64,000 nucleotides of DNA from Lentisphaerae bacterium GWF2_49_21 (GCA_001804805.1 MHBH01000080.1:1-64000); one strand, 5' to 3'; shown: positions 55,700 to 64,000, counted from the first letter of the stretch. Notes: a model not told the origin generated them from the sequence alone. Made by a program: numbers and translations.

Positions 55700-56857
55700 T
55701 TAGTGCTCCGTTTTAATTATCTCCACATTGACCTGCTGTCCTTCCTTGAACTGCCAGTCAAGCTCCTGGAACACGACTGTTTCATTGTCCTTCAAAGGGG
55801 TCTCGGCTATTGTCACTATGAACTGGTTCACCTTGAGGGAGCCGGGATCCGCCAGGACTACATGGTCGTATGTCGTGCTATGGACAAAAGCGTCCATGGG
55901 CTTGACCCTTACTTTCTCCACCGTGAATTCGAGGGGCAGAGGTGTCGGAAAAACCTGATCCTTCGCCCTGAACACAAAGTTGCCTTCGTCGTCCTTGTTC
56001 AATGCGGCGGGCGGGATCGTCAGGGAGATCTTCCCTTTTTCGATCTCCGTCGCGAAAACTATCTGGATCTGGCGGACCTTTGCCATCTTGTCCTGTTTTT
56101 CGGAGAGTTTCGGTATCGCCTTGGGCTCATTCCTGGCAAAGAGGTCGATGTGATCGGAGAAGGCATATCTCCGGTCAAACCATCCGCCGGAAGGCTGGTC
56201 GGAGCCGACCGGATAAATGCTTATCTTGTCGCGGAGGCTGACGCCGTCCATCGCCTCCTGTGGCAGTTTGATCCTTATAATCACCGGGGAGATCATCGAC
56301 AGCTTGACGACATTTGTCCCCTGCGGGACGCCCACACCGGCCCTGAAAAAGACTTCTTCGACCATGCCGCTGAACGGCGCATAGATATTGCATGAGTCCA
56401 GGTCCAATGCCGCCATTGCCAGGTCCTGGCTGTCCTTCAGGAGTTCGTATTCCGCGTTCTTGCACAGGGTTTCGGCATTGAGCAGGTCCTTTTCACTTAT
56501 CGCATTGCCCTTCGAAAGCTGCAAGGCGCGTTCGTAGTCTTTCTTCATCTGGTTAAATGCGGTCTTTGACATCTCGACTTTCAATTCCGCCTCTTTCAAC
56601 GCCATCTTATAATATGTCGTATCCAGGGACGCCAGCAGATCGCCCTGCCTTATGATCCTGCCATCTGCATCGACAAGCGGGCTTTTCACAAAGGTGCCGA
56701 ACGGAGCGACATACGAGACGACGCCGTTCTTGGGAAATGACAGGAGTGCAGTTTTCGCGCATACCACCTCGCCCTGGACTTTCAGGTTTTTCGCATTCTG
56801 GGCATTACACAAAACTGCAATGAAGATCGTTAAAATAGCGCATATGCATTTTCTCAT
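55700..56857 (-). CDS. HlyD/RND-type membrane fusion (adaptor) protein
   Basis: The start at 56857 follows AGAGG and gives a signal peptide (MRKCICAILTIFIAVLCNA), total 385 residues. Residues VCAKTALLSFPKNGVVSYVAPFGTFV and GDLLASLDTTYYKMALKEAELKVEM form the lipoyl/coiled-coil start. The hairpin spans about 80-165. IYAPFSGMVEEVFFRAGVGVPQGTNVVKLSM is the returning lipoyl half, followed by a beta-barrel. Adaptors of this type bridge RND or ABC pumps to the outer membrane. No pump or TolC-like gene is adjacent, so it may be an orphan or serve a distant pump. Confidence 0.8.
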   Translation of the reverse strand: MRKCICAILTIFIAVLCNAQNAKNLKVQGEVVCAKTALLSFPKNGVVSYVAPFGTFVKSPLVDADGRIIRQGDLLASLDTTYYKMALKEAELKVEMSKTAFNQMKKDYERALQLSKGNAISEKDLLNAETLCKNAEYELLKDSQDLAMAALDLDSCNIYAPFSGMVEEVFFRAGVGVPQGTNVVKLSMISPVIIRIKLPQEAMDGVSLRDKISIYPVGSDQPSGGWFDRRYAFSDHIDLFARNEPKAIPKLSEKQDKMAKVRQIQIVFATEIEKGKISLTIPPAALNKDDEGNFVFRAKDQVFPTPLPLEFTVEKVRVKPMDAFVHSTTYDHVVLADPGSLKVNQFIVTIAETPLKDNETVVFQELDWQFKEGQQVNVEIIKTEH

Positions 56858-57054
56858 GGACAACCTCTTTTTTATAAGTGCCATTCCCATTCCATTTCGA
56901 ACCCTAACTCCGTATTTTAGGTGGTTAAACTTGAAAAAGCAATGGGTGAACTGGGATTCTTCCGGATAATGGTATGAACCAGATGTTTCTTCTTTGAAAT
57001 TAGCCATGATTGCCAGTATCTTGTCCGATTGAAAAATATAACTCCGGAGGAATT

Positions 57055-58344
57055 ATGCTCCACATGAAAATGAAACCGATTTGCCCGCTATTCATTGTTT
57101 TTCTGCTGTCAATAATGCTTTCCGCCGCAGATTCCAATCCAGTGATCGTCAAGAATGAACTGGTGCTGGAAAGCGGTCCGGGCAGATATGCGCAGGTCCG
57201 CCACATAGTGCTCAAGGGATCATATGAGCAGATCGGAAAGGCCCTGGGCGAAATCGCCAGGAAGGACTACAAGGCAAATCTCGTCAAATACGCCAGTCCC
57301 ATATATGCCAAGGCCCGTCTTGAATACATGAAGAAGAACAATCCGCCCATGGCGCAGTACATGAAGGGCATCGCCGGCGCCTACGGGCTCTCCCTGGAAA
57401 ATACAGACTTCGATACCAGCTATCTTTATTACTGCATGGACTCCCCGAAATGTTCGGCGGTATTCTTCCCCGCAGAGATATCCGCGGACGGGAAGAACTT
57501 CTATGTCAGCAACAGGGACTACTATACTGCAGGCATGTCGGAGATCATGGGAGGCGAAAAGAAGCCGGGCGAGATTGACTTCCTGTCGCGCCTCTTCGTG
57601 ATCGAAACTTATCCTGACAATGGATACGCTTCGATCGGGATCGGCGGACTCGACCTGCTCAACACACGCATTGATTCTGTCAATTCAAAGGGTCTTGCCG
57701 TAGCTGTCCTTGAGGATGACACCTTGGGCATGGAGCACACGAACAAGGATCTTTCACGGCAGACCGGACTGACCCAGTACCAGACCGTGCGGCTCATCAT
57801 CGACACCTGTGCGACGATGGATGAGGCGAAGCAGGTGATCCTGAACAACAAGATATCCACATCAATGATGCCGGCCCACTTCATCGTCGCCGACAGTTCC
57901 GGCGCTTCCTTCATCTATGAATGCTCTCCGGACGATTTCAGCGACCGCATCATCGACAGCGCCAAGGGAAAGCCTGCGGTGATAACCAATAATTCAGTCT
58001 ATCAATATCCGACCGTCGACAAACTGCCCGAACCTTCAAAGGACGACTATGACACCTTCAACCGGTTCCGCAGGCTGGTGAACTTCGTGGATTCCCACAA
58101 GGGCAAATATACTGCGGAGGACGGACAGAAGGCCATGGGCCTCGTCTTCGGCCGTGTCGATGAAGCTTCCGAAGGCGGACCCCACCTGCTGCCGCTGAGG
58201 ACGCTGTATACCACCGTGGTCAACATTGATGAAGGGAAGATATCGGTGAGGTTCTATCAGAAGGACGGCAAGCTTGATGAAAAGACCAGGCTGCATGAAC
58301 TGATCTTCACCGAGCCCCTGGAATTCCAATTGAAGAAGCAATAA
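57055..58344 (+). CDS. Secreted C45-type Ntn acyltransferase/peptidase-like protein
   Basis: The start at 57055 follows GGAGG and opens a signal peptide (MLHMKMKPICPLFIVFLLSIMLSAADS); total 429 residues. The sequence matches the C45/AAT family: YEQIGKALGEIARKDYKANL at the start, Cys133 in KCSAVFF as the expected Ntn nucleophile, NRDYY, and NSKGLAVAVLEDD. In acyl-CoA:6-APA acyltransferase the nucleophile follows Gly; here it follows Lys, so self-cleavage may differ or be absent. It probably cleaves or transfers an acyl amide outside the cytoplasm. The SHOCT/PH gene starts 1 bp after its stop. Confidence 0.82.
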   Translation: MLHMKMKPICPLFIVFLLSIMLSAADSNPVIVKNELVLESGPGRYAQVRHIVLKGSYEQIGKALGEIARKDYKANLVKYASPIYAKARLEYMKKNNPPMAQYMKGIAGAYGLSLENTDFDTSYLYYCMDSPKCSAVFFPAEISADGKNFYVSNRDYYTAGMSEIMGGEKKPGEIDFLSRLFVIETYPDNGYASIGIGGLDLLNTRIDSVNSKGLAVAVLEDDTLGMEHTNKDLSRQTGLTQYQTVRLIIDTCATMDEAKQVILNNKISTSMMPAHFIVADSSGASFIYECSPDDFSDRIIDSAKGKPAVITNNSVYQYPTVDKLPEPSKDDYDTFNRFRRLVNFVDSHKGKYTAEDGQKAMGLVFGRVDEASEGGPHLLPLRTLYTTVVNIDEGKISVRFYQKDGKLDEKTRLHELIFTEPLEFQLKKQ

Positions 58345-58345
58345 C

Positions 58346-58840
58346 ATGAGTCTCACAGACGAACTTCGCAAGCTTGCGGAACTCCATGAGGAGGGGCATC
58401 TCAGCGATCAGGAATTCGCCGATGCCAAGCGTAATCTGATCTCGGGAGATGGGAGGCTTCAGGACGAATTGGATGAGGAGGAAGATGAAGGCTCCGGGGA
58501 ACAGGAGGGCGAAACTGAGGAAAAGACTTATCAGGCGAGCCGCTGGTCGTCAGGAAATTTCTTTTTCCCGGACAGGCTGACCTTGTCGGGCGATGGCATG
58601 CTGTTCCAGAAACGTGCGCTGTTCGGCTCCAGCGAGGAGCATATAAACTACCGGGCAGTTGCATCGATCCACATCAAGAACGGTATTTTCCTGTCCGATG
58701 TCAATATTGAAACTTCCGGAGGCAGCCAGCCGATCTTCCTGAACGGCCTGTGGAAATCCCAGGCCAGGGAGATCCAGGACACGATACGTGCAAATTTAAA
58801 GCCTGAACAACGGCAGCCAGGCGCCGGTCATCAGAAATAA
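58346..58840 (+). CDS. SHOCT plus PH-like domain protein, 164 aa
   Basis: Residues 3-32 (LTDELRKLAELHEEGHLSDQEFADAKRNLI) are a SHOCT motif, a short oligomerisation helix pair. An acidic linker (35-60) leads to a PH-like domain (about 68-150: RLTLSGDGMLFQKRALFGSSEEHINYRAVASIHIKN, then IETSGGSQPIFLNGLWKSQAREIQDTI). Such bacterial PH proteins usually sit at the membrane. The start codon follows the C45 stop directly, so translation is coupled. Its first 14 codons are nearly repeated at the start of the gene at 60689. Confidence 0.78.
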   Translation: MSLTDELRKLAELHEEGHLSDQEFADAKRNLISGDGRLQDELDEEEDEGSGEQEGETEEKTYQASRWSSGNFFFPDRLTLSGDGMLFQKRALFGSSEEHINYRAVASIHIKNGIFLSDVNIETSGGSQPIFLNGLWKSQAREIQDTIRANLKPEQRQPGAGHQK

Positions 58841-58868
58841 AAAAGGAGCCGATGTTGGTCGGCTCCTT
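58835..58868 (-). terminator. Rho-independent terminator of SWIB gene 2
   Basis: AAGGAGCCGA (58843-58852) and TCGGCTCCTT (58859-58868) form a stem followed on the minus strand by TTTTTTATTT. It is nearly the same as the terminator at 55250-55286. On the plus strand it overlaps the stop of the SHOCT/PH gene, but the T-tract there is poor. Confidence 0.8.
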
Positions 58869-58888
58869 CTTAAAAGTGTTCCCCTTTC

Positions 58889-59062
58889 TTACGAGACGTG
58901 CTTGCTCACAAGCTTGGTCATGTCGAACATCGATACCTGATCCTTCTTGATGTATGCCCATAGCTTCCTGGTGACTTCCGTCCTTGGAAGCGGACTTGGC
59001 CCCACGATCGCCGCCAAGGCCTCACTGGGTTTCACTGGTGTCATAAACTTCGAATTCGCCAT
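58889..59062 (-). CDS. Truncated SWIB-domain protein, 57 aa
   Basis: The protein is colinear with the SWIB protein at 55308-55553 but passes directly from LWAYIKK to DQVSMFDMTKLVSKHVS, losing 24 residues (72 bp). The ends of the deletion are 8-bp repeats TCAAGAAG on the coding strand. Substitutions elsewhere are few and conservative. The missing part includes a helix and turn of the SWIB fold, so the product is probably unable to form the normal domain, although the reading frame and ribosome site (GGAGAAAATC region) are kept. It may be a decaying duplicate or a regulator of its full-length copy. Confidence 0.72.
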   Translation of the reverse strand: MANSKFMTPVKPSEALAAIVGPSPLPRTEVTRKLWAYIKKDQVSMFDMTKLVSKHVS

Positions 59063-59231
59063 GATTTTCTCCTTCTGTTCCAGGTTCAATTGATTATAAA
59101 ACTGCCTTAAAAAAATAGCAAGGCGGCTTAAAAATGCAAAGACGGAGGCTTTCAAGCGATACGGATTTGCAAATCAACAGTATAAGATTTAGGTTCCATT
59201 TAGTTTCAAAGATTCACAGGAAGGAACATCC

Positions 59232-59642
59232 ATGAGATTGATCATACTGATAGTCGTAGACGTCCTAATCGTAATAGGCATCATCGCCATCATCATGTCA
59301 ATCAGGCGCCGAAAGGACAATGCCAGCACAAACCTTCATCTGCGGAATCCGTCCCCGGGGGGCTGGAACTGGAGGCTTGCTTCAGGGAAACAAAAGCCTT
59401 CCGAAGATGTCGTCAATGAACTCGGGGATAAGGAGTCAGTTCCAGAACCTGATCCAAAACAGGAGGGAATGGCTGTCCAGACATGTTCGCTGTGCGGCGC
59501 GCCGATGGTCCTGAGGGCGGCGCAGAAGGGCAAATATGCGGGCAAGCCATACTTCGGCTGCTCCAAATATCCCAAGTGCGAAAACACCTCGCAGTATATT
59601 AGCCTGCGCGACACGAAGATCATGAAGAGCATACTGAGATGA
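59232..59642 (+). CDS. Membrane-anchored topoisomerase-type zinc-ribbon protein
   Basis: This 136-residue protein has an N-terminal membrane helix (about 2-23: LIILIVVDVLIVIGIIAIIMS) and a variable linker. The C-terminal zinc ribbon of the zf-C4_Topoisom type has Cys in CSLCGAPMVLR and in FGCSKYPKCENT. In topoisomerase I these ribbons bind single-stranded DNA; here the ribbon is tethered to the membrane. AGGAAGGAAC precedes the ATG. A function in DNA uptake or nucleic-acid sensing is possible but not shown. Confidence 0.75.
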   Translation: MRLIILIVVDVLIVIGIIAIIMSIRRRKDNASTNLHLRNPSPGGWNWRLASGKQKPSEDVVNELGDKESVPEPDPKQEGMAVQTCSLCGAPMVLRAAQKGKYAGKPYFGCSKYPKCENTSQYISLRDTKIMKSILR

Positions 59643-59848
59643 AAAAATTCTTGTCAGTATAATGGCCAAGATGCTGCGGTATTCGCACCTTTTTCCAGCA
59701 GCAGTTTTATCAAGCATCGGATATCATTCTAGGGAACCTCTATTATCAAATCTGCTTGACATATTGGTTCTCCATGTAACAGTACGGACATATTCTTTGT
59801 AAATAATAAAAGCCGGGGGGTGCCATTAATTAAGGAAGGATCATACCG

Positions 59849-60172
59849 ATGAGCGAGCCCGTAAAACCCCTCAGGCTGAAAATCAAATCAAGAGTAGTCC
59901 TGCATACGCAGAACAGCCGACCGGCACAGATGACTTCTTCGTCCACCCAGATGCCTGATCCCCTCCCTATGGCGACAGTCGCCGGACTTGAGGAACTTGT
60001 CATGTCCGGTCACATCCTGGGCATGAGCGCATCCGTGCAGAACGACCGCTTCTGCCTTTCCGCCTGCATAGAGAACAATCCCGGCCTCCAGTTCATAGGA
60101 CAGGGATCAAATGCCGAAGAGGCAATGGCCGATCTGAAGGCCAAGGTGCTTGAACTAGGCCTGGTGATATAG
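59849..60172 (+). CDS. Hypothetical protein, 107 aa
   Basis: The protein is not recognised. A disordered, Ser/Pro-rich N-terminal half (SRPAQMTSSSTQMPDPLP) precedes a small alpha/beta part (FCLSACIENNPGLQFIGQGSNAEEAMADLKAKVLELGLVI) that resembles HicB-like or dodecin-like strand-helix units without a clear match. AAGGAAGGA precedes the ATG. No operon partner is seen. Confidence 0.6.
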   Translation: MSEPVKPLRLKIKSRVVLHTQNSRPAQMTSSSTQMPDPLPMATVAGLEELVMSGHILGMSASVQNDRFCLSACIENNPGLQFIGQGSNAEEAMADLKAKVLELGLVI

Positions 60173-60218
60173 GCTTGAAACTGGATACTCGCAACTTGAC
60201 ATTTGACGCAGGCAGATG

Positions 60219-60259
60219 GTAAATATTCACTGAACAATGTTCGTTCAGTAAATATTTAC
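60219..60259. repeat. Hairpin repeat beside the SAP-like gene
   Basis: GTAAATATT (60219-60227) pairs with AATATTTAC (60251-60259), with ACTGAAC/GTTCAGT inside. It is related to the hairpin at 11839-11878. It lies just past the end of the minus-strand SAP-like gene and could end that transcript, though there is no T-tract. Confidence 0.5.
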
Positions 60260-60262
60260 ATC

Positions 60263-60460
60263 TTACGCCTCGAGGCAGTCTGTGCGCCAGTAGCATTTAT
60301 CCTGACCGCATGTGGCGGCTGCGCCTGTGCCATAGCACTGGGAGTTGCCCTCTGCAGCCTGGATGGCGCGGATTATTTCAACCTTCTTCGCGGTCTTGTC
60401 GAGAGAAAGCTTAAGTTCCCTCGCCTTCTTCTTGACTTCGACGATGTTCAGTTTCTTCAT
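60263..60460 (-). CDS. Small SAP-like protein with Cys-rich tail
   Basis: This 65-residue protein begins MKKLNIVEVKKKARELKLSL, with the SAP-like helix-turn-helix continuing KTAKKVEIIRAIQAAEGN. A tail with three Cys follows (QCYGTGAAATCGQDKCYWRTDCL, read in two parts). Relatives of this layout occur in several anaerobes; the Cys-rich tail may bind a metal or form a disulfide. GGGGGAATT precedes the ATG. The role is unknown. Confidence 0.72.
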   Translation of the reverse strand: MKKLNIVEVKKKARELKLSLDKTAKKVEIIRAIQAAEGNSQCYGTGAAATCGQDKCYWRTDCLEA

Positions 60461-60656
60461 AATTCCCCCTATGTTAATTTTAAATATTGGTTCTGATTTT
60501 GAATAATTTTCTAGTATACATGCTAAAATTTAAAATGCATATGCGATGGTGGAAAATTGTCACAGGCCTGTTCCATCCTGTCTCCTTACCTGTCCCCGCA
60601 CCTGTACCGGCCTGTGCCGACAGCCGGCCATTGGCAAAGTACAGGGAGGGAATGTA

Positions 60657-60684
60657 TTGTTAGTAAAAGCGAAAGAAGTATAAT
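60657..60684 (+). promoter_or_regulatory. Promoter of the SHOCT-signal-peptide fusion gene
   Basis: TTGTTA (60657-60662) and TATAAT (60679-60684) are 16 bp apart. Transcription should begin near 60690, that is at or next to the ATG at 60689, implying a leaderless or almost leaderless mRNA. No ribosome site precedes the ATG. Confidence 0.6.
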
Positions 60685-60688
60685 AGAC

Positions 60689-62356
60689 ATGAACCTTACT
60701 GACGAACTGCGCAAGCTTGCAGAACTCCATGCCAGGAAATATGCGGCGGTCATCCTGCTGATGACGGCTTCCGCATTGCTCGCGCAGGATGCCGAGAGGA
60801 AAAAGCAGACCTCGGTGAGATTCCATTCAGGCAGTGTGCTCGCGGCGGAAATCCTTCCTGACAATCCCGAGATCCCCATAATCGTCAAAAGGGTGAGCCC
60901 CCTGGAACCTCCGTCCAGGATTACTTCGGACGTTGCATATGCCGCAGTCACGGTGAAGCTCGATCCGGGCAGGAGCCTCAGCGTCTATGACTACGTGCTC
61001 GTAAACAAGAGGAAGGACGAGTTCAAATGCATAGGCATCCGCGAGGAGGAGGGAGACTACGATTATGAGAAATGGGAGTTCGATACCACGAGAGCTGACA
61101 AGCTCTACACGCTTCTCTTCAAGGTGCAGCTGCCTTCCTTCAACGAGGGTATGTCCTACTCGCTGCGGTTTGCGCTTAACAAAAGCAAGGTGGAGGAGCT
61201 TTCTCTCCCCTTCGTCAAGATAGGAGGGCCATTTACTTCTCCTTCAAAAATTCCTGCCGAAGGGATGCTCGGAATAGATCCTTCAAAGACGGTAGAAGTC
61301 AAGGCGGAAACCGCAAAGGCCGGTGAACCAAAAGCCGGCAAGCCTGCCGAAAATGCGAAGAAGACTGAAGAACCTCCCAAGAAGGCTGAGACAGCGTCGC
61401 CTGAAGGCATGAAAGTTGACAAGTCGGCCAAATGGTGCGCCCTCACATATCCTGAGAAGTCTTCTGTCGGACAGACCATGGAAGTCAAGGCGAAGATCAC
61501 CGGGCTCAAGGCGCCCACGAAGCTCTGCGCCGATCTGCACTGCCGCACGACAGGGCGGGTTTATGCCGGACCCTATTCAAGCGCCGAACCGCAGGAAATA
61601 AAGGCGGATGGCGAATACACATTCAAGTTCGACATCAAGGACAAGGACAATCTAGAGTCGGTGCATCTTCTCGTCTTCCAGTCCCCTACCGGAAATTTTG
61701 ACGACCAGAAGGCTTCAGTGACGGGACCTGACATAATGATATCGGGTGCGACAAAGGTCGCTGTTCCCGAGAAACCAGTCATTGCCAAGGAGGAAGCGGG
61801 CAAGAAGCTTCCCATCGATGACGGGGGATATATCCGAAGCTGGCTGGCTCTGCCTGCGATTCCCCTGAACACCAATATCTCCCATACGGAGGAGATGCTT
61901 AAACCATTTTTGCAGAAGGATTTCTTCCCCAACCAGAAGACGGCCACGCCTAAGGAAAATGACAAGGTCGCTGTTGACGGCAGGGAGATGGCGTGGAAGG
62001 CCTATCATACGGACGATCCCTGCTGGAAATTCAATTCGCCTGTCGACAACTCGCTCTATTATGTTGTTGCATACGTAATCGCCGAGCAGGACATTCCCAA
62101 CGTAATCTTGTCGATTGGATCGGATGACGGCTCGATGTGGACAGTGAACGGGGTTGAAGCGATCAGGGTATATGCTGGGCGTGCAGTGGAAAAGGATACG
62201 GACAGGTCCCAGCCCCTGACATTGAAGAAAGGCACGAACGTCATCCGGGCTTTAATCATCAACGGAGGAGGAGATGCCGGTGTATGTGCCAGGCTTGTCG
62301 ACAAGGATGGAAATCCTGTCAAGAATATCAAGGTTGCCACTGCTCCTGCGAAGTAA
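60689..62356 (+). CDS. Exported multi-domain protein with SHOCT-derived N-terminus
   Basis: This 555-residue protein starts MNLTDELRKLAELHARKYAAVILL. Codons 1-15 match the SHOCT/PH gene at 58346 (37 of 43 bases). From residue 16 comes a normal signal-peptide core (RKYAAVILLMTASALLAQ). A beta domain (about 35-195), an Ala/Lys/Pro-rich linker (about 210-250), an Ig-like part and a C-terminal PA14/galactose-binding-like domain (about 385-540: IRSWLALPAIPL, YYVVAYVIAEQDIPNVILSIGSDDGSMWTVNG, LKKGTNVIRALIINGGGDAGVCARL) follow. The latter type is common in PVC secreted proteins and is likely a binding module. Confidence 0.7.
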   Translation: MNLTDELRKLAELHARKYAAVILLMTASALLAQDAERKKQTSVRFHSGSVLAAEILPDNPEIPIIVKRVSPLEPPSRITSDVAYAAVTVKLDPGRSLSVYDYVLVNKRKDEFKCIGIREEEGDYDYEKWEFDTTRADKLYTLLFKVQLPSFNEGMSYSLRFALNKSKVEELSLPFVKIGGPFTSPSKIPAEGMLGIDPSKTVEVKAETAKAGEPKAGKPAENAKKTEEPPKKAETASPEGMKVDKSAKWCALTYPEKSSVGQTMEVKAKITGLKAPTKLCADLHCRTTGRVYAGPYSSAEPQEIKADGEYTFKFDIKDKDNLESVHLLVFQSPTGNFDDQKASVTGPDIMISGATKVAVPEKPVIAKEEAGKKLPIDDGGYIRSWLALPAIPLNTNISHTEEMLKPFLQKDFFPNQKTATPKENDKVAVDGREMAWKAYHTDDPCWKFNSPVDNSLYYVVAYVIAEQDIPNVILSIGSDDGSMWTVNGVEAIRVYAGRAVEKDTDRSQPLTLKKGTNVIRALIINGGGDAGVCARLVDKDGNPVKNIKVATAPAK

Positions 62357-62412
62357 GATACTGAATCTTACTTCAGTTTGATTATAATAACATCCAAGGA
62401 GACCAACAGGAA

Positions 62413-63447
62413 ATGATCATATCATCTGGAATGAAAGTGTTTGTTACCGGGGCTTCCGGCCGTATCGGAAAGCACGTCGTCAGGAAGCTCGCGTCGTCAG
62501 GCTACCGCGTGAAGTCGTTTGACAGGGCCGAACCTGAACAGACGCTCCCCGACGTAGAATATGCGCACGGCGACATCAACGACTTCAATTTCGTCCTCAG
62601 CCATATGAAGGGCGCGGATGCCGTCGTCCATCTCGCGGCACTGCCTGCGCCAGACAGGGGGACATCGCAGGAAGTCATCAGGATAAACGTCCTCGGGACG
62701 TTCAACGTATTCCGGACAGCCATCGAGAACGGAGTGAAGAAGATCGTGCAGGCCAGCTCCATCAACGCCCTCGGTTCGGCATACGGGATAAAGAAGTTCA
62801 ACGTCCAGTATTTCCCGATCGACGAGGAGCACCACTCCTCGATAACCGATCCTTATTCCCTCTCCAAGAAGATGGACGAGGATATTGCGGACTACTTCTG
62901 GCGCAGGGAGGCGCTGTCAAGCTTCTCCCTGAGGTTCCCGGGCGTCATGGACACGGCGACATTCCAGTTCGGACATATGGACAGGGAGCTCATCCTGAGG
63001 GCGATCACGGAACTCGAGGAGATGCCAGTAGATGAGAGGATGAAGCTGATAGAGGACGTCTTCAAGGACATGGAATCCGTCATACAGGGCTGGAAGAAGG
63101 GCAAGATCTCGGAGATGGAGGATCCTGTCCTGCAGATGAAGATGATCAAGGCGAGGATCATATTATGGGCGAGGAAGAATTTCTGGACCTACCTCGACTA
63201 CAATGACTGCGCCCAGTCGGTGCTCAAGTCGCTGCAGGCGGACGTGAAAGGCTCGCATGCGCTGTTCCTGAGCGCGAAGAGCAACGGGACAGCCTTCGAC
63301 ACCATGCGCCTCATCAAGGTCTTCTTCCCCGAGGTCAAGGAGTTCAAGAAGGAGATAAAGGGATTTGAACCGGCGGTCAGCATCGACAAGGCCGTGAAGA
63401 TGATCGGGTTCGCTCCGGAATATGTAATTAAGACGGGTAAGGAATAG
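62413..63447 (+). CDS. NAD-dependent epimerase/dehydratase family protein
   Basis: This 344-residue extended SDR has the Rossmann motif VTGASGRIGKHVV near residues 10-22 (TGxxGxxG). HLAALPAP follows, then a catalytic region with SSINALGSAYG and the YxxxK pair in DPYSLSKK. The C-terminus binds the substrate in sugar-nucleotide epimerases. An insertion around 195-250 is highly charged (ELEEMPVDERMKLIEDVFKDMESVIQG). AAGGAG lies upstream. ATG at 62431 is an alternative start. The substrate is unknown; a sugar nucleotide is usual for the family. Confidence 0.82.
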   Translation: MIISSGMKVFVTGASGRIGKHVVRKLASSGYRVKSFDRAEPEQTLPDVEYAHGDINDFNFVLSHMKGADAVVHLAALPAPDRGTSQEVIRINVLGTFNVFRTAIENGVKKIVQASSINALGSAYGIKKFNVQYFPIDEEHHSSITDPYSLSKKMDEDIADYFWRREALSSFSLRFPGVMDTATFQFGHMDRELILRAITELEEMPVDERMKLIEDVFKDMESVIQGWKKGKISEMEDPVLQMKMIKARIILWARKNFWTYLDYNDCAQSVLKSLQADVKGSHALFLSAKSNGTAFDTMRLIKVFFPEVKEFKKEIKGFEPAVSIDKAVKMIGFAPEYVIKTGKE

Positions 63448-63457
63448 AACTGCCATC

Positions 63458-63802
63458 ATGAAAAATGTACTTATCTTTATTGCTTCTTTAATTTTTAAGC
63501 TATTCGCTCTTTCTGCTTTTGTCTTTGCTATGTATTTTCTTCTAAAATTCAATCTTCCATCTGATAAATCTACAGCATGGGGATATCTAATTTACATAAC
63601 GATTGGAATTTCTCTTCAATTCGTTTTTGGTGTTTTTGGGATGTTAATATCTCGTTTTCTTGTTTGCAGCACTCCGACTTGGAATGCGAAATATATAAAA
63701 TGCCTAAAAGTGGTTAACATATCAAATTTTGCAGCACTTATAATTTCAGGTTTAATTCTTCTATCCCAATTAATACTTTGGGTAATTGAACTTATGGCGT
63801 AG
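63458..63802 (+). CDS. Three-span membrane protein, 114 aa
   Basis: Hydrophobic segments lie at about 3-30, 42-66 and 88-110. The protein is not recognised. The gene is AT-rich compared with the preceding epimerase and has no ribosome site. It starts 10 bp after the epimerase stop, so it may be translated from the same mRNA. Composition suggests a recent arrival or low expression. Confidence 0.5.
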   Translation: MKNVLIFIASLIFKLFALSAFVFAMYFLLKFNLPSDKSTAWGYLIYITIGISLQFVFGVFGMLISRFLVCSTPTWNAKYIKCLKVVNISNFAALIISGLILLSQLILWVIELMA

Positions 63803-64000
63803 TATAGGTGGAGCTGTTGGTCTTCAGGGACGGGGAGTTCAAGTCTCAAAACGATTAAAAGCCCAAAACTTGTAGGAGTTCACAGCTTTAGATGTGTCTT
63901 GAATAGGAAACGGATGTGATATGTCGCCACCCTGCGGGGACTTACTGTTTTAGATAAATTAATCACCCCACGCTTCGCATGGGGCTACAATATTTCGCCT
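63803..64000. repeat. Terminal repeat stretch
   Basis: No gene is seen before the window ends. CAAAACTTGTAGGAGTTCACAG resembles units near 41750 and 44060. An inverted CCCCACGCTTCGCATGGGG hairpin lies at 63965-63983. Confidence 0.4.

Overview
This window looks like a chromosomal segment of a member of the Lentisphaerota (PVC superphylum). The evidence is four type IV prepilin-like proteins with the [18 protein letters not shown] leader, large secreted multidomain glycoside hydrolases, an LamG/CBM9-rich secretome, SWIB and SAP mini-proteins, and long intergenic regions full of short palindromic repeats. This placement is inference from gene content; no rRNA or tRNA gene was seen to confirm it. 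No CRISPR array was seen.

Layout. 1-1000: a CopG/RelE-type toxin-antitoxin pair and a small unknown gene between imperfect direct repeats. 1.5-29.9 kb: a polysaccharide-degradation region with a BNR-repeat protein, prepilin plus GH9 cellulase-like enzyme, a CBM-like secreted protein, an LamG/TIM-barrel protein, a prepilin, a 1512-residue clan GH-A/CBM9 enzyme, a GntR-HTH/LacI-sensor regulator, two prepilins with doubled leaders, an SGNH esterase, an iron-dependent alcohol dehydrogenase and a second GH-A/CBM9 enzyme. 29.9-31.5 kb: repeat-rich gap with a lactate dehydrogenase remnant. 31.5-35.8 kb: an AT-rich island with a histidine kinase/receiver/membrane-protein operon and a Septu-like ATPase plus HNH nuclease pair. 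35.8-38.1 kb: an IS4-type transposase remnant, duplicated repeat blocks and a DinJ/YafQ-type toxin-antitoxin pair. 38.2-45.5 kb: a second GH9, PilC/GspF, a 50-residue lmo0937-type membrane protein and an Axe1-type acetyl esterase. 45.7-64 kb: mixed envelope and regulatory genes, including an L,D-transpeptidase broken by an in-frame stop, a membrane-anchored C39-like protein, STAS plus an atypical CDF protein, HlyD-like adaptor, C45 acyltransferase, SHOCT/PH protein, two SWIB proteins (one with a 72-bp deletion), SDR and epimerase.

How it fits together. Four copies of a TGCAACCGGTTGCA palindrome lie upstream of a prepilin-GH9 operon, a prepilin, a GH-A enzyme and the second GH9. In three of them it sits between -35 and -10 at identical spacing. 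This points to one LacI-type regulon joining pseudopilin-like surface proteins with cellulose/hemicellulose enzymes; the esterases may contribute to the same breakdown.

The intergenic DNA shows several mobile short-repeat families. One roughly 32-bp palindromic element is caught cleanly inside another repeat, and a related one lies inside a prepilin reading frame. All calls are from reading the sequence; no database search was run.
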